Assembly: GCA_037179515.1 (NCBI GenBank)
Contig: JAXCGZ010021050.1
Location: 1 to 64,000, forward strand
Length of the DNA: 64,000 bases
Origin: Halocaridina rubra
Lineage: Eukaryota > Arthropoda > Malacostraca > Decapoda > Atyidae
Direction: 5' to 3'
The translations under genes were made by a program, and so were the position numbers. Under the pieces are notes generated by a model that had not been told where the DNA came from, ran no database searches, and saw only the letters and a program-made list of their open reading frames with translations. Shown here one piece after another: positions 25,988 through 46,090 of the stretch (position 1 is the first letter of the stretch; the number at the start of each line of letters is the position of its first letter).

Positions 25988-27746
25988 ATGCCTCCCAAGC
26001 ATCCTTCATCTTCTAAGGCTTTTTGTAGCGGCAAAGGAAAATGTTAACCATTGTAGATAAAGTGAAACGCTTAGATATGTTGAAAGAAGGAAAAATGTTT
26101 GTGGATGTCGGCCGCTATTTTGGCCTCAATGAATCTACTGTGCGTTACATAAAAAAGGACGAGGCAAAGATCAGGAAAACAGCGAGCATTTCTTTTAATA
26201 AATCGGCGAAGAGGCTCGTATCACCCCGCAATAAGGCAGTAGTGCGCATGGAAGCTGCTTTGGCCCTGTGGATTGCTGATTGCAGAAAAAAAAACATCAG
26301 CTTAGACACCAATATCATACAAACAAAGGCGAAGAAGCTGTACGAGACATTCGCTGCAAATGAACCCGATGACGACAGTGGCGACCGTGGAGAGGAGGGG
26401 AGAGAAGAAGATATCGACGACCCACAACCAGGACCCTCCAGCGATTCTCCATCGAGGATACAACCGTTCGTTGCTAGCAGGGGATGGTTCTTCAGATTTC
26501 AAAAACGCTATGGCCTAAAGAGCCTTTCAGTTTATGGCGAGGCTGCCTCTGCAGATAAAGCTGCCGCAGAAAATTACGTCAAGAATGACTTCATGAAAAT
26601 TATCGCCGAAGGGGAATATGTTCCTGAGCAAGTCTTCAACATGGATGAGACTGGGTTATTTTGGAAGAGAATGCCATCTCGCACTTTCCTCTTCAAGGAA
26701 GAAGCTAAAGCCCCGGGATTTAAAGCGCACAAAGATCGCGTTACCCTCATCATGTGCGGGAATGCTGCGGGCTTCATGTTAAAGCCTGGGCTTATCTACA
26801 AGTCAAAGAACCCTAGGGCTTTGAAGAACAAGAATAAGAATCTGCTGCCAGTGTACTGGATGCATAACCCCAAGGCCTGGATCACGAAATGCCTCACAAT
26901 GGACTGGTTTTACCAATGCTTTATCCCTCAGGTAAAACTTTATCTTATGGAAAAAGGCTTGAATTTAAAGTCCTTCTTTTGATGGATAATGCTGGTGGCC
27001 ACGCAACCAAGCTCCAATATGACAGTGTTCAAGTTGAGTTCCTGCCACCGAATACAACGTCACTGATTCAGCCTATGGATCAAGGCGTTATTCGTGCGTT
27101 CAAGGCCCTATACACACGAAATGCCCTGGCGAACCTAGTTAATTCCATGGATTCGGACAAAGACTTCTCATTGAAGACTTACTGGCGTAATTACACGATT
27201 GCCACATGCCTACAAAATATTCAGAAAGCAATCAAAGAGTTGAAGTCGGCCACAATCAATGCCAGCTGGAAGAAATTGTGGCCCGAAATCATCCACGACT
27301 ACAAGGGATTTGCTCCTGTCGAGGTGCAGAAGGCGGCAGTTGCGAAAGCTGTGAAGTTGGCTGCATTGCTAGGAGGAGAAGGCTTTAAAGATATGACTCC
27401 CGAAGATATGAATGAACTGATTGACTGCCACTCGCAGCCTTTGAGTGATGAAGGCTTGGATGAAATGACGAAATCAGCGAGCGAAGAAGAGGAAGAACTT
27501 GAGGAATCGCACGAACCAACTGAAGAACCTGGCCTTACACTCGAACATTTGGCGGCCATGTATGAACATTACAAAGCACTCCAACAACTCTCGCAGGAAC
27601 ATGACCAAAATATGGTTCATTCGGTGACCTTCTGTAATTTTCTCGACGATGCCATGACTCCTTACCATGCCATGTTCCAACAAATGAAGAAACAACAACA
27701 GCAACTCCCCATTACCATGTTCTTCCCCCCAAAAAAGCAGCCGTAA
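25988..27746 (+). pseudogene. Tigger transposase, two frameshifts
   Basis: Starts MPPKHPSSSK at 25988. A first frameshift near 26035 leads into MLTIVDKVKRLDMLKEGK, the N-terminal CENP-B-like helix-turn-helix with VNEST-type VRYIKKDEAKI (26130). A second DNA-binding block includes GWFFRFQKRYGLKSLSV (near 26490). The DDE core follows: FNMDETGLFWKRMP (26640) with the first Asp, then LLMDNAGGHATK (26980) with the second, then LIQPMDQGVIRAFK (27070) with the third. A single-base loss near 26972 shifts the frame between the first and second catalytic blocks. The end is acidic, then Gln-rich (QQMKKQQQQLPITMFF). All catalytic Asp residues remain. It was probably active not long ago and is now non-functional unless rescued in trans. 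Confidence 0.88.
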
Positions 27747-27794
27747 AGCTATTATTGGCTGTGAAATAATTTCCTCCGGGGTCGAGAATGATGA

Positions 27795-28610
27795 TCATCA
27801 CCTCATTCACGGTAAGTTTACCTATCATGTACAAATGTATGTCACGTCATTATCACCTCATTCACCGTAATTTTATCTATCACTTTCATAGAAATTTACG
27901 TTGCTTGCTGTTAGTTATAATGTAAAGGGTGATTTTTAACAGTGCAGGGAGGGTTTATACAGTACGTAAACGAAAAAATAATTGTAAATGAGTATGTATG
28001 TCACGTCATCATCACATTCACGGTAAGTTTTCCTATCACTTTCCTAAAAATTTACGTTGCTTGCTGTTATTTATAATGTTAAGGGTGTTTTTTTTAACAG
28101 TGCAGGGAGGGTTTATACAGTACGTAAATGAAAAAATAATTGTAAATGAGTATGTATGTCACGTCATTATCACCTCATTCACCGTAATTTTATCTATCAC
28201 TTTCATAAAAATTTACGTTGCTTGCTGTTATTTATAATGTAAAGGGTGTTTTTTTAACAGTGCAGGGAGGGTTTATACAGTACGTAAATGAAAAAATAAT
28301 TGTAAATGAGTATGTATGTCATGTCATCATCACATTCACGGTAAGATTTCCTATCACTTTCATAAAAATTTACGTTGCTTGCTGTTATCTATAATGTTAA
28401 GGGTGTTTTTTTTAACAGTGCAGGGAGGGTTTATACAGTACGTAAATGAAAAAATAATTGTAAATGAGTATGTATGTCACGTAATTATCACGTCATTCAC
28501 CGTAATTTTATCTATCACTTTCATAAAAATTTACGTTGCTTGCTGTTATTTATAATGTAAAGGGTGTTTTTTTAACAGTGCAGGGAGGGTTTATGCAGTG
28601 TAAACGTAAA
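27795..28610 (+). repeat. in-transposon minisatellite, 5 copies, 158/160-bp monomers
   Basis: The landmark TGCAGGGAGGGTTTA occurs at 27943, 28101, 28261, 28419 and 28579, so spacings alternate 158, 160, 158, 160. Copies alternate between two subtypes, giving a 318-bp higher-order unit. The same monomer fills the elements at 31825 and 51595 and is present about once or twice at 60500-60760. Confidence 0.9.
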
Positions 28611-28730
28611 AATATATTAAAATATCTATGTACATATAGGCGGATCCTACTTCGCGGATTTCCTGGTTCGCGGTGGGTCCCGGAACCGAACTACCGCGAT
28701 AAGTGAGGCAACACTGTATATATATAAAAA

Positions 28731-29053
28731 CAGGGGTCCCCGTTTTAAGTCATTCTGCCGTTACATCAGAGACCAATAAATAATCAATAAAGTATTAATA
28801 AATAAATTTTTTGACATACCAGTCATCCAGATGCACACCAACCACAGCAGTAAAGATAAGCAATACTGTTTGGTGTACTTTAACTATTTTTATGTAATAC
28901 ATTAAGAACTTAAATTATTTATCTGTGTTTAAAGTATTTATTTTTAGCATTGGAGGGGCCCTACTTTTGAATTTAGGTGTGTTTCGACTTACATCGAAAT
29001 CCGGTTGAAGTCAGCTGTCAGGAACGGAACCCTGATGTAAAGCAGGGTCCCCT

Positions 29054-29056
<3 letters not shown>
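28731..29056. mobile_element. MITE-like element with GGGGTCCC ends
   Basis: Left end ACAGGGGTCCCCGTTTTAAG, right end AGCAGGGTCCCCTTGT: imperfect inverted ends. The internal AGAGACCAATAAATAATCAA matches 46127-46147 of the larger element at 46093. No coding capacity. It abuts a TA tract on the right. Confidence 0.5.

Positions 29057-29059
<3 letters not shown>

Positions 29060-29147
<88 letters not shown>
29060..29147. repeat. (TA)n microsatellite
   Basis: 88 bp of TA units. Confidence 0.96.
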
Positions 29148-29149
<2 letters not shown>

Positions 29150-29229
29150 TAGTAAACTTTCTTTTATACATATTTTGTTGAATATGACCACTGTTATTGC
29201 ATTTGCAATTCTCTTGTATACCTTTTCCT

Positions 29230-31308
<2,079 letters not shown>

Positions 31309-31332
31309 GAGAAATACTTGGCAGTAATCAGA

Positions 31333-31427
31333 ATGATTATATTGACCTTTAAGGAAAAAGAAGCAATTGAGTTAGCAATCATTGGCAACTCAATTGTTTT
31401 TCTTTCCTTTGAGGTCAAAATAATCAT
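31333..31427. repeat. imperfect palindrome, 41-bp arms
   Basis: Arms 31333-31373 and 31387-31427 are inverted with about six mismatches and a 13-nt loop. Both contain CAATTGAGTT or its complement. This could be the centre of a fold-back MITE. Confidence 0.7.
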
Positions 31428-31729
31428 ATACAGAGTTCCATTCCTGAAATGTAATGTAACCAGAATTTCAGTGTAAGTCGGAACACACCTAAATAAGCAC
31501 CTATGCTAATGCAAGTACTAAAGTTTCTCCATTTTCCATGCATTTCACTATCTCTAATTTCACCTCCATGGTGATGGTTTTCCTTTATTTCAAATAACTG
31601 GCATCAAAAGAACCTTCTTTACACTTTGGAGACATAATACAGGCCAAAAATTATAAAAAAGAAGCAAAATAATTAATGCAAGATGCGTTGTAACCACGAA
31701 ACATCGTAACTCAAGGACAAGAATTAGCA

Positions 31730-31731
<2 letters not shown>

Positions 31732-31824
<93 letters not shown>
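31732..31824. repeat. (TA)n microsatellite
   Basis: TA tract running straight into the CAGTGTTACC terminus of the next Tigger derivative. Confidence 0.96.
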
Positions 31825-33543
<1,719 letters not shown>

Positions 33544-33835
33544 AGTCATGCAAAGATTTTTGCTTTGATTGCTTTATAGAAAAAGTTTTAAGTTTATATA
33601 AACTGATCCACGGAAAAAATATATCTAGTATTAATTGTATCACATTTCAAGAAAATACTACACATGTAATGACAATTACCATAATTTAACTCCTAACTGC
33701 TTTTATAGTACAGGAGGGAAAAAAAGGAACCATGGTTTCTAATTTTTGAGAAATTCGTTAAAAACAAAATATTAAAAAAGTAAAAAACTAAGCAAATGTT
33801 CATTTACAATTACAGTACTAGTAATATTATTTTAC

Positions 33836-35443
33836 CTTTGATGGTTCCTTGACTGTAAGAGAGAAGTAGGAGGAGGATTGACATCTGAAACAGGTCGTGT
33901 TCGACGTCTCTGGAACCTTAAATTTAGTTGTGCTTCATCTGTTACATACTTATCAACACCCTGTCTACGTCTACGCAACGCAGGAGTGAGGTCAGCTAAT
34001 TCTTCACTTTGATCGTCTTGGCTTACTGTATGAAGGTATTCTCTCGAAGCCGAGGACCCCCTCTCTCTGGCAGATCTGTGATCAGATGCAGCACTGCGTG
34101 TGCTTATTGAGTCTTCTTCATTTACTGGGGATGTTACTTTTTCTGATAAAGCTACAGATATTCTACGAGCTGCTTCAGCACGCTCAGCCTCTGAATATCT
34201 TGGACTCCTACCTCCAGATGGTGTAGTAAGGCCACCGTCATTATCTCCATCTTTGGGAGTGCGAGCCCACATAGGCACAGGAATGCGACTTTTTTGAGAA
34301 GTATCATCCAATGCAGCTGGAGACCTCCGAGAGTTATTTCCTCGTTGCTGATCAGGAGAGAGGGAAGACCGTGGTTGCAGGTCTGTGGGACGTGGGGTGT
34401 TGGTTCTGGAAGACTCCTCAGATCCTTCTTCTAACAAATCCTCACAGGAACGACGATGACGAGATGATCGACTTCGGCGGCCACAACTCTCACTGTGTGG
34501 AGGGGTTCCTCTTGGGGAAACAGAGGGTGTAACAGTTCGAGACCTATTAATCATAGTTGAAACTTGGAAGGCTGCAGACAAATCATGTAAATTAATAACA
34601 GACACTTTTCTCACATCTTCAGAGTCAAGTTTTTCCTCCAAGACAAATTCGAGTGACTTTCGTCTCTCTGAATTCAAAGACTTTTCTTCCTCACATATAG
34701 TGTCTTGCCTAGTTCTTGTTTCACCATCTCTCTGTCCCATGACACTTTCATATCTAGAGGAATCTGGAGGAGGTGCACCCATGACAGTCTCATAACGAGA
34801 TGTTTCTTGAGCTGTTGGGCAAACAGTATGATCAAGTGCAGCTGATTCGTATCGACTCGTGTCGGGTTGGTGAGCAGCAGATTCATATCGAGTAGATTCT
34901 GCATCTCTGTCTTTGTGATCTTCTAGAACTACTGGCAGGGCCACAACACCTAAACGTCTTCTTGGATCATCTTTTTTATTGCTTCGACTGTCTTTCTCTT
35001 TCTGCACATCTACCGTTTCAGTATTTTTAATATTTTCCTCATCTTGATCGTTCCTTGGAGATGAACCTTTGGTGTGAGATTTTTGACTAGGTTGAACAGA
35101 AGGCTGTTGTGAAGAAGATTCATCAGGTGGTGGTGCATCATAATAAATAGAACGCTCTTCGTGATGAGTGACTGGACTAGATTGGAGGGACATAGATTTA
35201 TTGGTGGTCACAGGGGGCAAATCTAATAAAGTGGGTGGTGGGGGATTTTCTGCTCCAGCATTAAATGCAGCTGGAGCAGGTACCACTGCTGCTAATTCTT
35301 GTCGAGACACACGTGTCTGGCTTGCAACAACGGTAGTGGGACCAGCTGGTTCAGAGAATTTCCGATCTTTGTCAAGAACACGGAACTCAATCTTGCATCC
35401 TACCACAGCCTCATCTTCAACACCATCATCTGCTTCACATACA
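33836..35443 (-). CDS. host gene, 1608-bp exon: disordered Ser/Pro/Arg-rich region
   Basis: The acceptor CTCTTTTTTTAG precedes T, which completes a Gly codon begun by GG of the previous exon. The exon then reads VCEADDGVEDEAVVGCKIEFRVLDKD and stays open for 536 codons to the donor CAAAG|GTAAAA; read through, the donor would give TAA. Features: an Ala/Pro-rich start, a charged Lys/Asp/Asn stretch, a repeated SRYES/SRYET motif (four copies), a possible coiled or charged stretch EERRKSLEFVLEEKLDSEDVR-like, then an RS/SP/TP-rich segment with RRSRSSRHRRS. No catalytic domain. Many SP and TP sites suggest phosphorylation (inference). I do not recognise the family. Confidence 0.85.
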
Positions 35444-35611
35444 CTAAAAAAAGAGCAATATTACTATACTGTTAAAAGCAAACATTACTGTCATCTTAGC
35501 ACTGAATGAATCATGCTTAGATCTCAGCAGTACATAAGATTAATTTTTACAAATGCATTGATGTAATAATACCATGATACGGGAATTCCGTTTCCAAAAA
35601 AGCTTACTCAC

Positions 35612-35979
35612 CCAATGTCTGGCATACTCTGTCGACGTTCTGGAGTGAGAGGTGAGCCTTCACGAGATGATTTAACACAGACACCTCTTGCAACATCAAC
35701 TTCATAAACCGCATCTGTTACAGTAGCTGTGAGCACATGAGGTGGCTCTAGACCAGGTCGAATGTGGCTTGAAAGCTGTGGATTAGACCATGCTCTTGGC
35801 AGACCTGGCTGACTAGCAGTATCACCTTGTAATGGACTAGTAGTTTCTAATGCTAAACAAGCCACAGTTGGAATCGGTTCTGCACCCTCTACACCCCCTG
35901 TTGCTCTTGTAACAACTCTAAATTCCTCAATGCCGTGGCTCCCTGCAACACTACCCCCTATCATTGTAACATCTGGTAC
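35612..35979 (-). CDS. host gene, 368-bp exon
   Basis: The acceptor ATTTTTATTTTCAG precedes GTACCAGAT (VPDVTMIGGS). The donor is ATTGG|GTGAGT, leaving GG for the next exon after a 168-bp intron. The protein reads GIEEFRVVTRATGG, then LSSHIRPGLEPPHVLTATVTDAVYEVDV-type sequence, and ends SPLTPERRQSMPDIG. The VLTATVTDAVYEVDVARGV stretch is more hydrophobic and may be the only folded part seen in this tail. Family not recognised. Confidence 0.85.
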
Positions 35980-36181
35980 CTGAAAATAAAAATAGTATTG
36001 TATATTCAAACTATGTATAAGACAAGTAGACCCAAAACTCACAGACAAAAGATGAAAAGAAGCCATCCTACCAACGCAAGTCACCTCTATGTAAGATATG
36101 TGTGATCAATTTGACCCTACTACAACAATGCCTAACTGGCATAACTACTGTGACAGTTTCATAATACAGGAATAAATCATC

Positions 36182-36353
<172 letters not shown>

Positions 36354-36449
36354 CCTTTAGACTCTGTTTTGAAAATATAAAAGGATATTCAACAATATAT
36401 ACTGCATATGAATGCTGTCCACCAATCACTAAATGAATAGGATATTACA

Positions 36450-36575
<126 letters not shown>

Positions 36576-36673
36576 CCTCTAGACTCATTGTTTTAAAAAA
36601 TAAAAGGATATTCAACAATATATATTGCATATGAATGCTGTCCACCAAATCACTAAAATAATAAGATATTACA

Positions 36674-40076
<3,403 letters not shown>

Positions 40077-40350
40077 GCCAACGGTCACACCATGATAAGA
40101 ACACTGCTTTTGTTTGATCAATGAAGTTAAGCAACATTGGGCTGGTCAGTGCTTGAATAGGTGACCACCATGGAACACCAAATACTGTTGATATATAAGG
40201 GACCACCAGAGCATAGTGCTTGCCTTGGGAGGTGATGGACCATGTTTGAACCCAAGGCAAGACGTTAGGAAGGGCATCCAGCCTTAATACCCCAGCGTCA
40301 AGCTATCTGTGTCTACCCCCAAATGGGGACTAATACTGACACAAAATTAT
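40077..40350 (+). mobile_element. 5S-rRNA-derived SINE (SINE3-type)
   Basis: 40077-40193 follows the 5S rRNA layout from GCCAACGG through CACACCATGATAAGAACAC, GAAGTTAAGCAACATTGGGC, GGTGACCACC and TGGAACACC to CTGTTGAT, with many substitutions. The internal Pol III control region (GAAGTTAAGCAAC...) is largely kept. A body of about 150 bp follows, with GGAAGGGCATCCAGCC and a CTACCCCCAAATGGGGACTAAT end, then an A-rich tail. A 5S head fused to an unrelated LINE-like tail is the architecture of SINE3 elements. It resembles the end of the RTE LINE in this window (CGACCCC...GTGGG), so RTE mobilisation is possible (inference). Confidence 0.75.
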
Positions 40351-43300
40351 AATTATGAAATAAAAAAAATAATGTATAGATTTATGATTTTGAAAATCAA
40401 CAATCTTAACTGGCTGTGCTCACAAAGTCCATTGCACATAATAATTTAAGGCACAATATGAACTATAATGTTATGTACACTAATAATTTATTGAAATTTA
40501 TCATCCCTCACAGGGTATTGAGTGAAATGGATAATAAACACAATATTGCTGGCTCGCTGCATTCCCGAATATGCTTCAGTAACAGCTTTCTTGAGACACA
40601 TAATCATCCAAGTCTTGTTTCTGGAATTGGCATGATGGCACAGCATCAAAGAGGAATTCATGCTTAAACCATGGTACTATATATCATGCTTCACGTATCC
40701 TCTTTGATGAGTGTAAAGAGAACTTTACCCAAAGTAGATCTCGTTAAGCCTGAATTGCCCTGCAGCATATAGTCCTCGCTGCCTTGGTGTGGAAAAAAAT
40801 CTTCTGGCCCTAATGCAGAAAGCCTTTCCTAACCATCTTTCCTAGCCATCACCTTTTTTGCAAGTGAACTGTTCTCAACAATATAAGTGTAAGAGCCTGA
40901 AGATGAAGGCACAGCCTTCAAAAGCTCAGTCATGATGACAGAAGGGTCTTGATGATGAGGATCATCTCTACAAAGGAGCTCTACCACCTATATTCAATCT
41001 CTTCAAAGAAGATATTGGAAGCATGATGTCCAGTGCATTGAGTATGAAGTAACTGGATACACTCTAAGAAACTGCCAAGAGCATGAGCATATGCAATGTT
41101 GATTAACTGATCAGTTACACCCGGTATAAATAGGTAGTAAAAATCCGAGAAAATAACTAAGGCAAAATAACCAAATAATTGACTTTTTCCTTTTTGTGGC
41201 ATATATAATTTCTAAGCTGTAATTACATAAAACATTATTAAAAAAACAGCTTTTTTTATATAAATATTTAAGCTTTTAAAGAATTCATCAGATGATGCAA
41301 CCTTTCTTAAAACATAATTCGCAAGTAACTTTTATGCACATTCAAAATTATACACATTCATAACTTTCATATTAATTTCTTTTGCTTAGATATATCTACT
41401 GGGCAAATATAATGAAGCCAATAATAATGGTTAGCTTATGAGGCACAGGTTGTGGGTCAATTTAAATTTAAAACAATAAACATAATATTATTGTATGAGA
41501 CAAGAATGACATCCTGGTGGTGTGAAAGACTGTATTTCCTGAGTGTCATGGAAGAATAAATTCCGAAATGATATTTTCTGTGTCATAAATTAATTGAAAT
41601 GGAAAAGGGTGCAAGGAATGGCAATTACTGTGTTCTTACAAGAACACAGTAATTGATATAAGGACTATAAAATTATCTTGAAGCAGTTATGATGGCTAAG
41701 ATTTTGGAGAAAATTTCTCTTTTCATGTAGAGTAAAGTGATGACATATCTCAATGAGCAAGCAGGGTGGACATGCCCTTCGAGAAAGGGAGGCAGATTCT
41801 AAATAGAGGATAAAATTGATAAAATAATAAATATAAAAATTATACTACTTTTAGAATAATAATTTCTTTTACGTAAATACTTTGGACGAACATTAATAAC
41901 AATGTACTAACAACAAGATGTTCCACATACATGAATCACGTAAAGTAAAGCTGGAAACTTTTAAACATGTTGAAAAGTCTATTGAACCCATGGCAGTTTG
42001 AAAGTTACTACATATGGCCACAGAATAATATTCTGACTGCATATGAATGTTCTTTTGCATGAATGGCCTTCACGATTGCAGTTTGTGATTATAAACAATC
42101 CTAACTTCTTGTAGTTAAAAGAGATAAATATACCTGCAATTCATCAACCCATGAGTTGTAAAAGGAAACCAATTGAGAAGGACAGTGTGAATACACAAAA
42201 GTATATAAATATGTATACACCATATTAATTCTTCTTCAGTAAAACTTTGATAAATATTTATAAAATATTCAAATATTATCATAACCGATTTATCATACAA
42301 TTCATCATTAAGTTGTAATTTCAGTAACTACAAGTCTACACAAAGACACAAAATATATATTTTTAAAGGGAAAATGTAACTGTACTCAGCTGATGAAGTA
42401 TAAATAGAACATGTACATAAATACATAGACAGTAGGACAATAATTACAGAGGGTTTCCAAGGTATAATGATATGAATAATTTTTGGTACATATACATGTG
42501 AATTATTACATGCAAAGTTTTCTTTGTAATGGAATGAAATGAAAGACAACTAAATAGAGATATAAAAGCATTTGGCCATTATATGACCATTTTTTGGAAA
42601 CGGATATTATATTCAATGGACTCTTGCCATTCTGTTCATGTGCAAATGTGACTTTTTAGTTTTGAGAGTAAAAGGACATATACCAGTTAGATAATATATC
42701 GTAAGGATAGGGTTAGTACATACATTAGGCTAACTGTCCAGTATACATATATCTCTTAATACACTTTAGAAAAATAAATTTATTTATAGAAAAAGTCCAT
42801 TAAATATAATACCCAATTTCCAAATAAAAAGTTTTAGTTAACGGGCCTCAAAATTATCATATTGTTTATATTAGTTTTCATTTATCTTGAATATTACAAA
42901 TATTTCAATTGCAAAATATATAACAGAGCAATGAACAGAGTGAGAGTGGGTCACCTTCTTTAATGCAACTACAATTACTAGACATTTTAGATAGTAAAGG
43001 GACGTAATAATTACTTTAGGACGTTATCATGGTGAATATGGGAAATATTCTTGTGAGAGATAAAACTTTTCAGGGCATTATGGAACAGCCATTGGTTTTA
43101 GAAAAATACAACACAGAGATACAGAATACGAAACCAATCTTGAAGATACTGAATAAAAAAATAAAAAAAAAGGCAAAATAAATTTTTTTTTATGTGTAAT
43201 ATGTCAGCAAGGATATGCTAAGCTAAAAAAATGAAAGTGTGTAATAGGTCAACAAGGAATGTTCATGCTAACTCTACGGAAGTAATCTGCTGTGTAAATG

Positions 43301-44415
43301 GTCAGCAAGAAATAGAAGTGCCGACTAAGCTAAAAGGTAAAGAATTACTGTGCTCATATAAATGGTCAGCAAGAAACGAGTGCAAGTGTTGAAAAAGTGC
43401 TATAAAACATTGCTTATGTTAGGGGCAGACCTGGGTGTGGGTGTGATGGTCAGAGGAGCGATGCCGATCATCCTCACTTATTCTGGAGAGTTCAGTGCCA
43501 ACTCGCCGAGACTTTTCCACATTTGCCATATCCTGAATGGGGGTCATGGCTGTGTCATCGGGACCATGAGTTGATGGGGACATCAGCTGAGGAGGGTTAC
43601 GACAATCGTTTCTTTAGAGGATGGATTGAAACTCGCACAATGTACCAAAAGACATGCAGGAAAGAAATACACACACGCGCACAAGTAAACAAACATTCGT
43701 GTCAGGCTGCTGTATATGGTGCCGTGTCTATTCCTAAGCAAACGGTGAGCAACTAATTTTATATTCTTATATATTACATTAGAGTGTAGTGAGTTAACTT
43801 TTACATTATTATTATGTAAAAATTAAATCAATACATTTTCAATTACTCTACTTGCAGCTGTTTAAAGAAAATTATTAAATATATCTATTTAAGAAAAGAT
43901 ACAACAATGGTACTACTTACAGATGGTATGTTCTGCAGTTTCACTGACGTTCCATTACTAATTATCATTTAATAATTTCACAATTTTTTTATAACAGAAT
44001 CAAGTATAAAATTAAGGGATGAACCGAAATTTGTATTAAATTACGAAATTTTTCAACCTCTGGAAATTAATTCTAAGTCAATGTAAGTAATTTTTTTGTA
44101 CTGCTGCAACTATGGGTGTACATTCAACCCAATCTAAAATGACAAGGTTTTACTGATTTATGACAGTCAATGGTTGGCATTATTTTCTAGAATTTAAGAA
44201 TGCAAGATGGCAGTACTAAAGTATCCCCAAAATGATACCAATAGAAACCTGTTCATCAAAATAAAATGTTGACAATTATCAGATGGATTGGAATGGTAAT
44301 AGTTCCTTGCCAGTTTAGCATGAACAAAGCACAATAAGGCTAATATACTTACAGTGAGCTATGAATGGCCACTTTTGACAAACAATGAGTTCTAGGATTC
44401 ATTAAGATTACTTAC
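40351..44415. other. intron sequence, nothing firmly recognised
   Basis: About 4 kb. Around 43195-43380 a degenerate motif, GTAAATGGTCAGCAAG, recurs about four times at roughly 60-bp spacing. Otherwise no identifiable gene or repeat. Confidence 0.5.
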
Positions 44416-44641
44416 ATTTAGACGTCCTTTGTGCTCAGGACTTTGAAGGTTGTCAGCTTTGAGTTCATTATCTGTCTCCTCAGAATCATCAAACTGTGAC
44501 TTCCACTGTGAGGCTAACGTAAGGCCACCACCACCACCCTTTGTTGCAGGTTGAGAAACGTTATCATCGTCGGCCACAGCAAACTGAGTGATGGAGAGAT
44601 CTCTGTGACCAAGATACTTCGCTCGCTGAACTGGATGGAAC
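44416..44641 (-). CDS. host gene, 226-bp exon
   Basis: The acceptor TTTGCTTACAG precedes G, completing an Arg codon with AG from the upstream exon. It reads FHPVQRAKYLGHRDLSITQF, then AVADDDNVSQPATK, a run of five Gly, LTLASQWKSQFDDSEETDNE and SPEHKGRLN. The donor is AAT|GTAAGT, at a codon boundary, matching the phase-0 start of the next exon. The segment WKSQFDDSEETDNE is acidic. No domain named. Confidence 0.85.
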
Positions 44642-44946
44642 CTGTAAGCAAATAGAGAAGGAGTAGCAAGTATTCGTTATTAAAATCATATTTTATAAAA
44701 GCCATAATTTGCAAATGATGAAGTTAACTGAATAGGGTCTATCTTTTTTTTTTTTTAAGCATGAAGACTGCCAAATCTAGGATGTGTAACATGTGGGGCC
44801 AGGCTCATCTACCTACACAATATTGGTAAGATTTCTTGCTACACAGAATAGTATTCAATAGAATGAAAGTCAAAATTCAGGAGGATACATGAAACTACAC
44901 ACAGTGGTTATCAAAACCTGCACATGTATTATAAGATTCACGAGTA

Positions 44947-45440
44947 CAGTTATACCTCGCCTTACATCACCCTGACTAAGGTCATTTTCAACTTTACATC
45001 AGTCAGTGAAAAATACCAAACACTCATATAAAAATCAATAAAAGTTTAAAATCACCTGAAGTTAAATGATAAAATACACAAAAAATTGAGAAAATAGCTT
45101 AAAGCATATGAATTTTAAAAATATTTTGTATAGTAAGTACTTTATATTTATACAGTATCACCTAAAAACAATAAAAAAGTGCAATATTGACAAAAGTAAA
45201 TGTTGTAATATATTAAATAGTGTACAACATTATTTAAAAACTTAAATGTAAATTGTTTGTTAAAATGACGGTAAAAATGTTAAACTATCAACAAGTTATT
45301 GTATTAGAAACATTATAGGGTTACTTATAGATGTTTAAAGTTAATCCAGATCATTTTTGAAGGGCTTACAGTATTTGACTTAAATAATGAATCTTGGAAT
45401 TAATTAACAACGTAAGGCGACGTAAGGCGACTTATGTCTG
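44947..45440. mobile_element. possible MITE with CTCGCCTTACATC ends
   Basis: The left end CAGTTATACCTCGCCTTACATC has a partial inverted match in the right-hand GTAAGGCGACGTAAGGCGAC at 45411-45431. The right terminus is not complete. No coding capacity. Confidence 0.4.
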
Positions 45441-45868
45441 CACTATAAAACAAAGAGCTAATGTATCAATACTGAAAGAAACAGTTAATGCTGAAAAACC
45501 CATGCTACCTATCAGATCCACATTATAAAGGTGTGAATAGGTTAGGTAAGGCATTATATGAATTTTATTTATCAAATTTTACCTCAAATGAGCTGGAATA
45601 TAATGATGGTATACACAACCCCAACCCTCAAACACAGTAGACAAAAATGTTAAGGAAGTATGGGTTTCTCTACTCTCCACCAATACAGATATTACCAACA
45701 TTCAAAAAGATATAGACAGAATATGCTTTGTGGTTTGCAGTACACAGGAATGGGAAAATATTACGCTTTTAACAAATAAATATAATCTATACACTCAAAC
45801 ACAGTCCAGAATACAAAAACCTAACTTATCAAACAAATCAGTAGCAATGTAAGATATGTTAGTCTCAG

Positions 45869-46090
<222 letters not shown>

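Noticed and set aside
27998..28555. Two near-identical 79-codon frames
   Set aside because: They are the 318-bp minisatellite dimer read in frame, not genes.
27795..28610. CRISPR-like array
   Set aside because: Monomers are homogeneous over their full length, with no repeat-spacer alternation, and sit within a eukaryotic transposon.
33832..35406. Single-exon gene ending at the TAA at 33832
   Set aside because: The apparent TAA lies in the donor CAAAG|GTAAAA, and the exon at 24661 continues in phase.
40077..40193. Functional 5S rRNA gene
   Set aside because: Many substitutions, no cluster, and fused to a SINE-like body and A-rich tail.
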